A program made the position numbers and the translations under genes. Shown here piece by piece: positions 1 to 13,300 of a stretch of 64,000 bases of DNA; position 1 is the first letter of the stretch, and each line of letters opens with the position of its first letter. This stretch comes from a virus. The stretch covers positions 1-64,000 of the IMG/VR virus record IMGVR_UViG_3300030012_002034; one strand, written 5' to 3'. The notes below the pieces were generated by a model. The model had not been told where the DNA came from and searched no databases. It worked only from the letters and a program-made list of their open reading frames with translations.

Positions 1-1346
1 TGTATTCTTTTACCTAATACTACTGACTCATGAAGACTTTTTACAAAATTATATGCTCTGGCTTGATAGTTCATATCTTTACTTTCCATTACATTTAGCA
101 ATTGCTCTTGATCTTCTTTAGAAAGATCTAATGTTTGAACAGAACGCAAAGAGTTTTTAATTGCTTTAATGCTATCAAGTACTTTTGTTTCTTCAAGTAC
201 TTTTCTTATCTCATCATTATTCTTTAATAAGTATCTATTTAATTCTGAGAACTGACCATAAAAATTATTAATAGTATTTTGTAAAGATTCAGGTGTTATA
301 TTTTTAATTTCTTCTAACATCTGAGTATTCTCATCTCTAAACTCTGCAATGTCAAGAGGTGTTAACATACTAGTATCTACAACAAAGTCTCCTTTTAATA
401 GTATATCAGTTAACTCACCAATTGTAGTATCAGTATTTAGCTTTTTTAAGTTTAATTTCTTAGCAAGCTTTCTTATAACTTGTTTAAGAGCAAACAATAG
501 TCCTTTGATAAAACTATTAAAAGACTGATCATCTGACTTAATCTTATTCATTTTATTATCACCGTCTTTTTCAATAGCCCGGATTATAGCTTCTTCTTTA
601 AACCTAGGAGTACCTTCTTCCAACACTCCTGACTTTTTTAATATTTCTATTATACCCTGTCCTGTAACACTAGTTTCCAAGTGAGAATATAATCTATCAA
701 ATAGTTTAGGATTATCTATTTGAATAGCTTTTAAAAATGGATGGGCATACTCATGAAGAACAGTAGCTGCATCAAACTTATCTTTGACAAGAAATACTTT
801 ATTATTAAAGTAAAACCCTGATTGATTATTATAAGGAGTAGAAGTATCTTTAAGTATCTCTCTAGCTTCATCTGAAGTAATTACTTCATTCTCAATACCA
901 AAAGCTTTAGTATATTTATCAGCCAACGCACTTGCTATTTTAGCATCTCTAGTTTTTTTCTGTAGCTCTTCAGTTAATGAAAATGCTTCAAACCTTTGTC
1001 TATCTATCTCATTATCATACTGTTCTGAAAGATCATCAAATAAGTATCTATCTGAGTAAGCAGTCCCTGCTCTTTCCGCATCTTCCATTAACATCTCTCT
1101 AGCTTGAGATTCTTCAATACGTAATTCTTTATCATAGTAAGCATCAATCATTTCTGATGGTACATTAACAGATACCATTGAGCCTATATCAGGATCATTA
1201 AAAAGGTCTAGCACCTTAAATTCCATATCTCTATTAAACTTTCTTACACCAGATAAAGCAGCATTATAGTTTAAGCCATTAAGATACTGACTAGTATTTT
1301 CTATCTCTTTTTGAAGTTCTTTCTTTATTTTTATTCTACAAGGCAT
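1..1346 (-). CDS. Giant-protein fragment with zincin-like metalloprotease motif (C-terminus outside window)
   Basis: The reading frame opens with ATG at 1346 and stays open to the window edge, so only the first 448 residues are visible. Residues 198-202 read HEYAH, preceded by the hydrophobic stretch ATVL. This HExxH helix is the zinc-binding signature of zincin metallopeptidases; a candidate third ligand is a glutamate in the FKEEAI segment near residue 250. The N-terminus is basic (PCRIKIKKEL), and the rest is charged and probably helical. It begins 18 bases after the stop of the RNA polymerase gene, so it is very likely co-transcribed and may be another virion-packaged protein. The domain call rests on one motif; the rest of the protein is not recognised. 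Confidence 0.72.
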   Translation of the reverse strand, partial: MPCRIKIKKELQKEIENTSQYLNGLNYNAALSGVRKFNRDMEFKVLDLFNDPDIGSMVSVNVPSEMIDAYYDKELRIEESQAREMLMEDAERAGTAYSDRYLFDDLSEQYDNEIDRQRFEAFSLTEELQKKTRDAKIASALADKYTKAFGIENEVITSDEAREILKDTSTPYNNQSGFYFNNKVFLVKDKFDAATVLHEYAHPFLKAIQIDNPKLFDRLYSHLETSVTGQGIIEILKKSGVLEEGTPRFKEEAIIRAIEKDGDNKMNKIKSDDQSFNSFIKGLLFALKQVIRKLAKKLNLKKLNTDTTIGELTDILLKGDFVVDTSMLTPLDIAEFRDENTQMLEEIKNITPESLQNTINNFYGQFSELNRYLLKNNDEIRKVLEETKVLDSIKAIKNSLRSVQTLDLSKEDQEQLLNVMESKDMNYQARAYNFVKSLHESVVLGKRI

Positions 1347-1364
1347 TGTTTAAATATAGTTAAA

Positions 1365-4300
1365 TTATGTACATGTTTTACCAGTAAATTTAATAAAAGG
1401 TCCATTACCAACTTGATAACCACCTTGATCAGCATAATATTGAGATGCTAAATCTATAGATATATCAAATCTTGCTTTCTCTTCTTCATTCATTACTCTT
1501 CTTAGTGCTTCATAAGTTGCACGGAATTCCATTTTTAATTTATCAGGTGTAAGTAAATCTTTACCTTCTTTCCAATAAACAGAAATATCATTATTATCTA
1601 TATGATTTTGTTCATGATAAACTAAGAAATCATTTATCTTATCTGTAGTATTTAATATTTTTTTCATATCATCTAATGATATATTAAAATCATCAAACAT
1701 TTTTAATACCTGTTTCTTTTGTTCGGATGTAATTCCTTTTTTAGCTCCCGTAAAATATTCAAAGAATTCATCTACAGATTCTACTGGATTTAGTTTAATT
1801 GTTTTTCCGTCAGTACCTGCTAACCTTTTAGTACCGTTTTTATTCTTAAGATTTCTATCTATAGTATAGTTAATTTCTCCTAGAGTTCCTGTCTCACCAG
1901 CTGGTTGAGCATCTTCTTCCACAACATTGGGTATATATCTGTTATAATCCCATAGATCTTTAAGTCTTGCAAACTTAAGTTTAGCAGTAAAGACATCTGT
2001 CCAATTAGCTAACTGAATTACATCACCATCTTTTGTAGTATAATCAAAAGGTTTTTTCTGATTATATTTTTCATAACTAAAAAAGTCAATAGCCTTAGCT
2101 TCTACTCCTTCTATTACTTCTTCAGATTTAGTATAAGTCTTTTGATCTTTACCTACGTAATCAGTAGTTTCTATTCTATATGTTCCTTCAACTTTACCAG
2201 TCTTTTTATTTACAACATCGTAGTTTTCTAACATTACTCTACTAGTACCATCTTTAGCTTGAACAGTTACTGTTCTAAAATTAGAAATTTTATATCCTGC
2301 TGGTGGTAACATATATGTATCTGTTACATAACCTTCTCCTTCAATGTCTCTTAAGAATACAGCATCAGGATAAACTTTTTCAAACTTAGATTTAGTTTCT
2401 GTTCTTGTAAATGGAGATATCCAATCTATATCATGTAAAGGATTTTCTTCAGGTCTTAGTACGGTTCCTTGTTCTGCTAATGCAGTACTACCTGTAAGTA
2501 TAAAACCTTCTTTACTAAGTCTTTTAACTATACTTGAACCAAACTTATCTGTTTCTAAAGCTTGTTCAATTGTTACTAACTTAGTTGGTTTACCATATTC
2601 TCCCGGTTTATATTTATTACCTGTAATTAAATCCACGTTTTGTTGTAAGATATTATTAGTAATAATTCCAATATTTGTATTAATCAATTCAATATTAACA
2701 CCTTCTCTTAATGTTTTAAAGAACTGCTTAACTAATTGTGCTATCTTACCTAATAGTGATTTACTATACTCACCTTTACTTTTATTTCTTAGATCTTCAT
2801 TTATAAGTTTACCAACTATTTTAAAATACTTGTCTTTATCTTTTATAGATCTATAATCAGTAGTTCCTGCTAGCTCACGTATAATATCTTTTACTAGTGG
2901 ATTATACTGCATCATGTATGCAATAAATTCTCCAGCTACATCAGGTAAAGCATCTCTATCTTTTACATATGCAACTTTATTTAAAATATCAGCAAAACCT
3001 ATATCATCAATAGCAAGTTTAGATTTAATTTGATTTATATCTTTAACTTTTATTCCAAAAGATTTTAAGTATGTTTCAAGAACTTTAGATGTATCTTTAC
3101 CTGCTTTCTTAATAGAAGCACCGTCTATATTAACGGGAGTATTTATTACTTCACCTTTAGGCACACTTTGTACTATATCAAAAATACTATCATTATATTC
3201 TTTTAATTCTGCACCTGTTAATACTCCAATGTCTCCCTTACTATTGAGTATGCCTTCTTCTTGTTTTCCAAAGATTCTACTAACAATATTTGGATTTGAT
3301 GTAGCTAAATATTTAGTCATTTCCTCTCCTCGTAAGTTATGTCTAAACCCTCTAGTAGAAACAGTATAACCGCTTCTTTTATATTTATCTCTTACATCTT
3401 TAGGAACAAAATGTATAAAGTCTAATCCTGAATCTACAATAGCAGGAATAGCCTCAGCTAAAAATTGCTTACTGCTTGGAGAAGATGTTACTCTATTTAC
3501 AAATACAGCATTATCATAATCATAATTTCCAAACATATAAGTATCCTTAAATTTATAAACAGAAAGCCTTTTTATAAAGTTTAAGAATTTTTCTTTTGTC
3601 ATTTCTTTACGGCCAGGAACCTTTGTTATTAATGCTACATAATCGTTATAAAGTTTATTTTGAAATGTCACATCATTATTAAAATTAGGAACTAATTCAT
3701 AGATGTTTCTTTTTAATACATTAGAAGCATCTGTTATAGGTGGATTCTCAAACTCTCCTTGTTCTTGAAAATCTATTTCACTATCAAATGATTCTTCTAT
3801 TACAGGTTCTACAGGATTATCAGTTAAATAATTTTGGAAGTTTCTAGATGATAACATTCTATTATAAATATCATTAAGTTCAGCTGTTATACTATAACCA
3901 TCTAAGAAATTTTTATTAGTTGTATCCAAGAAATTTTGACTAGCTGTTTTCATTAAACTTATATAAGCAGATGTATCAATAACATTATTAAAGTTTAATC
4001 TACTAAATCCTTTACCATGTTGGTATATCATGTTTAAAGAAAATAAATTAAATATCTGAGATATATCCTCATTGGTTTGTAGATCTTTTACTTTAGATAT
4101 AGAAACATTAGCTAATTGTTTTATCTCATTATTATATTTATCAGCTAAATCCGGATCATTACTTACAACATCTCTATTATTTAAATCTAGTACCTTTTCA
4201 CTGTTCTCTAATGGTAATGATGCAAGAGATAAGTTATCAGCTATTTCAAAATATTTATCTAAACCAAATTGGTTAATGGTGTCTAATATTAATTGTGAAT

Positions 4301-7300
4301 AAGAAATATCAGATGTCCCCATAATAAAACTTCTATTATAAGAATTCATTAAACTTCTTTCTGCAATAAATTTAATGTATGCTGTTTTCTTATTTTCTTT
4401 TAAAAACTGCTTGTATCTAAAATTAGTAATCTTACTTTTATCAGAATATTTATTTTTTACAAATACTTCTTTTAGTTTATATTTTACATATGTACCATAG
4501 TCATCAAAAGTTATATTAAAAGCAAATCCTTTTCCTCTACGTTTTTCATATCTATCTTTTAATTTTGTATCGTTAACATATATTATTCCATCTTTTAAAC
4601 TTATTGCTTCTTTATTAGTATCACTTACATTTACAGGTAAATTATTAGAAAACTCAGGATATATTACTATATTTCCTTTAGCATCAGTTTCTCTAGATAA
4701 AAGATTTTGTAGTAAATAATCTGAAATAGCATTAGTAAAAGAAGCTGTAAATACTTCTTCTCCGTCTACTCCTTTTCCAAATCTTGCTTTTAATGCTTTA
4801 TTTTGTCTATAACCCAGTAACTTACCAGTTATAAAACTATTAATATCATTACTAAAGTTCAAATCAAATACCTCTGATGTAATGTCATACATAATATCAT
4901 TTACATTAAAGCCAGATAATATAGATTCCTCAAGAAGTTTTCTTACGGACTCAGGATTTAAATCTCTTCTATCATATATCATTTGAAGTGCAGAGTATTG
5001 TTTATTTACTTGCTGCGCTGTTTTAATAAATGTAGTATCTGGTGTTGAAATAGATTGTATTTCTCTTAGACCTTGAGTTTGTCTTTGAATGTTATAATAC
5101 TGAGCTAGCATAGCTAAAGATTCTTTAGATGTTATATCTTTTTTTAAACCTTTCTCTAGTCTGTCCTGTGTAAGATTTTCTGTTACTCCTAAATCTCTAA
5201 ATAATAATTCTGATACAACATTTGGAGATGTTTCTATAGCTTTTGCTAAGTTTCCAACCATCTTAGCTTTAGGATTTGTAGCCTTATTAAATTTATTTAC
5301 CCTAGCTGTAATCTCCATAGCTACTTTAGGGTCTACTATTCTTGATAATACATTTGATAAAGCACGTTGTTCAGCAGAACCTTTTCCAGAAGTAGGATGA
5401 AGGACAGAATATGGACCATTAAGTTTAGCAATCTCTTGTATATATTCCTTAACTAAAGGTTGGTTTAAGAATGTAAATACTGTATCACTAGGTACACCAG
5501 CTTCTATCATATAGTTTAATACATTAATACTTTCTGGAGTAGCTCCTAACGTAAATGTAAAAGGATCTTTAGCTCTATCTAATATAGCATTTAGTAAATG
5601 TGAAAATATTTCTGATATGTTTTCTCCTTCTGTATTATATTTACCAGCTAAAGATATTGCACCATTAGTTGTATTATGATTAAACTTCATAGTAAAGATA
5701 CCAGGCATTTGAAAGTTTATTTGCTTATATATAGGATGCATTTTATTTTTCAATGCTACAATTCCTAGAGTAATAGCACCTACTAGATTTACCTTATGTT
5801 GATATAAGTTATAACCTAATTCTAAAGTTCGTGTAGGACTTATACTCTTATTACCTTTTTGATTGGTTCTTTCTTCATCAAATACATTTTCAAATCTATC
5901 ATAACCTTCTTCTGCTTCTTCAAGAGTTTCTACAGCTCGTTTGACTAAATGAATATTATTTGGTCTAACTAAGTTGACATAGTTATCTTTTAGTAAGAGA
6001 ACATCTTTAATAGATCTTACAAGCTCATTATGAAGAGCATCTTTTTGTCTTCCTAATATTTTTGAAGTTGACTCCTCTCCTTTTTCTATCTCTGCTTGTA
6101 AATCATCTTTACTTAATACTGTTTTAATTAAATTTCCTTGTCTATCTATCTTTGGAAATAATTCAAATAACTTATCAACATCAAAGTCAGATCCTGCTTT
6201 AGCTACAATCTCTGTAGGAACTATAATTTTATTTCCTTCTTGAGGATTTAAGAAATGATAAATTTCAAATATTTCATTTGAGTTTGTAGCATCAATAGGA
6301 ATCCTAGGACCTAGAATAGTTATTGACTCTCTATGGTCTGCTTTATTTAACCATACTTCATCTTTAATCATTTCATTAAGTCTATCAATATTACCTATAG
6401 GTTCTCCATCATTATGTTTGAGATTTAAAAGATTTATAAAATCTCCTTGTAAAGCTATAACTGCTTGAGCAGGTAAAGTTTTTCCTGTCTTAGGATCTAT
6501 TCTATAATATTGTAAACCATTAGTTCCATTCTCTTCTCCTGGACTTAACCATAAATCTTTATCTAATGTAACCGGAGTTTGTATTAAAGGTTCACCATAT
6601 ACTTTTTGTTTAACTAATCTCTTTTGTATTATTCCTAACAAAGCTTTCATTACATCATCTGATTTAGGATGTATAGAAAGATCTATAAACTTTTCACCAC
6701 TTGGTGTAGTATTAATTAACTTTAATAAGTTATAAGGAAGATTCTTCTGCTCCATTTCATTTTGTAACAATCTCATTAAATTAGTCATGTTACCTTTTGA
6801 AATATATTTATCTTGTTCCGCATCATACTTAAAATCTATCTGAGCTAATAACTCATCCTTTAAGATATTGTTATACTTATTAACAGCATTAGTATAGTTT
6901 GATACAGCCTTTCTAGCTTGAGCACTTATGGATCCTCCTCTTTCAAATAATCCATCTAATAATATACCTCTTAACTGAGTAGGAAAAGTTACTTTACCTT
7001 TATACTGGTCATTAACTTTAGTTACCTCCTTTAAGTTTTGCATATAAATAGTGTTAGGAGTAAACATTGTTTCTCCTTCTACTAGATCTTTTATTTCTGT
7101 TTGAGTATTATCAGTATAAATATCATCTGAGTTTGCTTCTTCATTAGAAGATATTCCACCAACTTTATTACCTGATTCAAATGTTACATATTGAATACCT
7201 TCTTTCATCATTTGTTTATGTAACTTCTCTTTTTGTTTTGATGAACTTCCTGGTATAATAGGAGACAATGCAAATTTATGCATAGATGTAACTACCGCTT

Positions 7301-10300
7301 CATTAAAATCTAAGGCTCCATAATGATGTAACTTATATACAGGAAAGTAAGTATTTATTTGTCTTGGGCTAATAGTTTCACCATTAGCTATTCTTTGAAA
7401 CAAATTTTCTTGTTCATTAGTCCACTTGTTCTGTAACTTTTTAAGAGTTCTATATGCATCAAAAGTAATATAACCATGACCGTCAGATTCCTCCATACCT
7501 AAGTAAGTATCTGCATCTGTGTTTACTAACTTATCAATTTCTTTTTGTGATAGTTTAGGAAAGCGTTCTTTATAATCAGCTTCTAAAGCTTTTTTTATTT
7601 CATCTATAAAATCACTATCTTTTTCAGAGTCTTTTATAATAGCTGTATTTAACTTACCTCTATATTGAAAAGGAGCTATACCTTCTTTAGATAGTCTAGA
7701 TGCATAACTTTTTTGATTCCAAACTTCATTAATAAAGTTTATTGCGTTTTGATCATAAAGAAAACCTTCTCCACCAGATTGTCCACCAGGTGTACGCTTT
7801 TGCATATGTTCTTTACTATGATCAAACTGCACCATATTACCATGTAATAAGTGTATAACTTCAAAGTTATGTATCCAGTTATTTATAGTATAAGCTGACA
7901 TTAATGTATTAATAAGTTGCTTCTTAACTTTAGGGTCTGTAGAATTATAATTTTCTACTCCGGATTTTTCTTTAAGACTTTTACTTAGATAAGGAGCTTT
8001 ATTATAATAATTAGTTATATTATTTTTAACCCTATTTTGAATGTACTCCATTATATCAGCTCTAATCTTTTTATTAAGAGCTGATCCTTCATCAGTCATT
8101 AAATAGTTTTCTATTTTTACTGCAGGATCTAATTGTAACTTATATAACTCATTTTTAGTAGAGTCTCTTAAAATATTATCAAATGCAGTAAAGGTGTTAC
8201 CAGCATATCTATTACCTATTGGTCTATTATACCCGGCCAATCTTAAATACAACTCTTTATTTGCATCAAACATTTTTATTCTATCAAACTCAACTGCCAT
8301 TGCAGGAATAAATAGTTTATCAATTGAGTATCTCATACCCTCACTAATACCAGGGTCTTCAGACTCTTGATTAAACATGTCTATATCCACATAAAGATTT
8401 TTATCTGTCCCTTGAGTTTTCATTAAACCTCCTTGAACTTTTAGACCATAAGAAGCTTTCTTATCGGCAGGTCTAGTATTTTCTTTTATACCATTAAGTA
8501 AAAGAGTATGCATATCTTGCGTAAACTTTTCTACATCTGTAAGATCAGAAGTTACTTTACTATTAGTTTTATTATCTTGTATATTAATACCAGATGTAAT
8601 AAAAAGATCAAAAGTTTTATTAGCTCTCTTATCAAAGGTTCCTTCTTTAACTCTATATACAGAGTTTAATAAATGAGATCTTTTAGTAAAAGGATTTATA
8701 TTAGGATTAAGATAAGATAAAAAGTCATACTCTGATTCTTCTTTATTAGAATTAGTTTTTTGCCAAGTATCATTTCTTAAATTACCTAGTTCATTTAATC
8801 CTGCCACAGTCATTGTCATGTTACTATCTAGTACATGAGGGAATATTCTTTCTCCATCAGCTGCAAGTAAACCATAGTTCTTAGATACACTTCCATATTT
8901 AGATTGCAACTTAGCAAGTTCTTTAATAGACCCGCTTTGACTCACTCCTCTTTTAAGATTTTTACTTAATAAAACTCCTGCAGGAATATCATCTACTAAT
9001 GTTTCAACAGGATTTTGTTTAAACTTATATAAGTACTCAAACTGTTTTTCTGTAAGATTATCCCTATACTCAAGTTCATTAAAATCTTTTACTGTCTGAA
9101 ATATAAATGGTATACCAAACTTACTTTCATTTTCTACATTAGTAAGTTCTGTTTTAATCCTTTGTATATCATCTAATTCTATTCCTAATGTATTTAAGAA
9201 TTCATAATAGTCTTCTTCTCTTAATCCTTTTTTATCAAATCTTTTAACTAAAGCATCTAGATTTAACATTGGAGTATTAGTACCTTCTACTATTGAGATG
9301 TATTCATTAGCATTCTTAGTCTTGAACATTCTTTGAAAATCTCTAAGGATCGCATCTGTATCTATATCAGATTCAGTAACTTCTACGTTACCATCTTTAA
9401 ATACACTTAACTGATAATACTTAATTGCAGACTTTTTAAATGTTTGCCAGAAGCTAGCAATTGCATCAAACTCAAACTCATTAGTAGTATTTTCAGGTTT
9501 AGGTAACTTATATTTTATAAGTTGTTTTAATTCAGGAAATTCTTCAGATGCTTTTTCAATTTCTTGATACATCTTCATAGGATTCTTAATACCTGATATT
9601 CTATTAGTAAGTGTTGCCCAAACTCTTTTAAAATCTGCAAGTTCATTAACTCCTAAATAGTTCTTAGATGTATTTCCGTTTGCGTCTACTTTATGAAGAC
9701 TTTTTAAAATGTATATTACTTCTCTTTCAGCCATTTCAACTAATGACTTTTTACCAATCTCTTTTCCAAACTTTTCAGAACTTGGATCATTACTATCTTG
9801 TTCATCTTCTTCTAATGCTTCTTCCTCTAATATATTTTTATTTAATATAGGGAATGTAGAATTATCATAATAGTACTTAAGTGTTCCTTGTTTAGATGTT
9901 GTCCAGTTACCAAGAGCTGTTTCTAAGATTCTTATTTTATTTAATAAGTTTTGCTGATCTCTTGTTATTTCAATCTCAGGAAGTTTGTTCTCTAATATTT
10001 GAAGTTCACCATATTTTTTTGCTCTTGATTTTAAATTACTTGTTTGCTTAATAACTTCTGTAATGTTATTAGCTACAATAATTCCTACAGGATTTTTACC
10101 TGACTTAATATTTTTATGTGTATAAAAATCTGATATGATATCTATACCATAGAAGTTTTCACCAAAAGATCTTTCTCCTCTTTTAATATCAGCATTTAAG
10201 TTTTTAAAAGAATTTACTTGACTTCTAAAAAAGAAATACTTATCAGATGCAGGAGTTCTTTCTCCTGTCTCAGGATCTACTGCTTCTAAAACAGCAACCG

Positions 10301-13300
10301 CATTCTCCTTAATATCTTTCATGCTATCAATAGCATCAAAAGAAGGCATCTTAGTTTCTCTAGCTAACTTGTCTGTATTAGTTTTTAATATTTTTTTTAA
10401 TTTTTCTCTTACTTCCTCTACTACAATTTTTCTATTTTGAGGATTTAAAACTAAATTTAAAGTAGTAGACTTAGAACTTTTCTCCCCGGCCTTTGCCATA
10501 TCTTTTGACAGCTCATCAACAACTTCAGAGAATAAACTATCCATTGTAGATACAATTAGTTTAGAATCAGCATCATTTAATGCATCTTCTCTTCTATTAT
10601 CTACTTGTCTAATACCTCTATTTAATTGAAGAAACTCTGAATTCTTAACTGAAGGAGTATAATCTGCTAATAAGCTAGGGTCAGAACTAGACAAATATAA
10701 CCTAGAGTATAATTCATTAACAGCTGGTATACTCATTACATCTATGTTAGCAGCTTTGCTACTATTCTTAAATGCTTTTCCAAAAAGAGCTTTTAAAAAG
10801 TTTAAGATTTTTCTGAATATAGTATTACGCTTTGGTCTATTCTTTTTTATCTTAGGATTTTTAGCATAGCTTCTAAATTCTTCTGCTAAAATTTCTTCTA
10901 TTTGATAGTTAGAGTAATCTTTATATTTAGCATTACTGTTTCTTACTTCATCATATAAAGCTTTTCTTTGTTCAGGAGTTAAATACAATTGAGAGAATCC
11001 ATGCCAAGCTTCATGATAAATATCAACAGCTGTTCCTTTATCAAATACTTTTATAGTACCTAATGTAGAATCTGATAAAGCAGATGCATTTACAACAAAC
11101 TCTGCAAACTGACCTGAGTTAACTATATCAGTTATTTTTTCTAGACTTATTACTTTACTTAAAGGTGATGTACTCCACCATTTAACAGCATCTTCTATTT
11201 GTTTCTTAGTTACATTGTCAGGATCATAACCTTCTCTTTTTAAACTACTCCAATCTCCTTCCTTTTTAAATCTCTCTAATAATCTACCTGAGCTATTTGT
11301 AACATTTTGATTTGGATTAGGCTCTAAGTTAGAATCTATATTATCTGCTTTATTCTGATTTTCTTTAGATGCAGATTCTTTTCTTTTTTCCTCTTCTATT
11401 TTTTTTAGTTCTTCATCAGTATACCAAGGAACATCATCTTCTGTTTCAAGGATCTCTGTTAAATTTTGAGCATCTACTACTTCTTTTGCTTTAGATAAAC
11501 TTTCATTTAAAGCAGAATATGGATTCTTAAATGCAATAGACATATTATAAAATCCAGGATTAAGAGTATTTAACTTAACATTAATTCTATCTCCTATACT
11601 CATTAGAAATTCTCTAAAGTCCGTAGGTACTAGCTCTCCATCTATTAATCTTAAAAAAGGTTTAGTCTCTTGAACTATTGCTTCATTGTATATACCAACG
11701 GTGGGTCTCCAATTAGCAGGAGCTAAGTTTGTAGAATTATTATTGAGTGATGCATTCTTCCAATAGTAACCTTTTGCTAAAACAGTTTTAACAGCTTTGG
11801 CTGCATTTTCTCTTTGAGCTTTATTACTTAGTTTATCTTTACTTAATTCAATTATAATAGGCTTTTTACCTGATTCATCTATAATCTGAAAAGTACCATC
11901 CGTATTAATTTTATAGTTTCTTTGAGACTTACTTACATTATTATTTAAAAACTGATCAAGAAAAGCTTTTCTTTCAGATTTTGAAAATTTAGGATTAGTT
12001 ACAACCTCTGCTATTTCATTAATTAATTCCTCAGTAAGAATATATCTTTCTAATGCAAAGTTATTTCCATTTAAAGTAATATAAGCAGAACCAGAAAGAT
12101 TTACGTTTCTTGTTTTATTATTAGAAATTTTTATACTTTGTATAACTCTTTTTATATTGTTATCATTATTAGAATTAGTAGAGTTATTTAAAGCTTTTGA
12201 TAATACATCTAAAGATATATCAGGATTTACTAGTTCATCAGACATACCTTCTGTTATTCCTTGTATGTCAACAAGCATTGAATGATTTTTATTTTCCTTT
12301 CCTAAGAATTCTTTTTTAATTTTAGAAAGTATATCAGCTCTCTCATCTAAATATTCTTTTGCTTCTTCAACAGTAATTCCTAATCTTTTAGATAAAGCTT
12401 GAGGAGACATTATTCTTTCTTCTTTACCATAAATATCAGTTATCTTTGTACCGCTTTTATCTGTTCTTACATCTCTTAAAAATTGAAATACTACTTTACC
12501 ATCACTTCTTGATTCTGCATAAGAACCATCTTCAGTAAAGAATACAGGTTGTCCAAACTCATCTGCTATAATAGCAATAACTCTTTCATTAGCTTGAGTT
12601 ACTTCTTTACGTGCATCTCCTCTTTTTAATCTAGCAAAAGATTCTATAGCTTCTTGTTGTACAGATGCTGGTAATAAATCTCTTGTTTGTGAATTTGTAA
12701 CAAATGCATCAAACCTTACAAACTTTAATTTTAAAGTTTTAGTTTGTCCTGATAAATCGGTATAAGAAAAAGCTTGAGGACCAGTTCCTTCAAGTGTGTT
12801 ACTTAACTTTAGATTAGCTAAAGTATTTACTATAGTAGTTTGACTTGGATCTAGTTCTTGTATTTCAAGAGCATTACTGTTAGGCTTTTTTTTAACAAGG
12901 TTCTGTCCTGTAGTAGTTAAAGGATTATCAGACTGTCCTCTAAATATTTCTTTTTTAGGTTCTTTAGCAGGATCTTGTTCAACTAAAACAGGATTATTAT
13001 TATCTTGCTCATTAGTTGCTGCATCAAATAATACTTGTTTAGGATCTACAGAAAAGTTTTTTACAATCAAATCTATGCCTGTATCAGGATTTAAATATTC
13101 TAATGATAATTTTCTTAATTTATTTAAATCTAAATCTTGGCTTAAATCATCTTCAGCTATATATATCATAGATATCATCTTAGGTATAGGTTGAATAAAC
13201 TGAGCTGCTTGTTCTGCAGAACCTGTTTCTTCTTTAACCATATCAAATATATCTTGCATATAAGTATCCGGATCAAAGTTTTTATTTTCAAACATATCTC

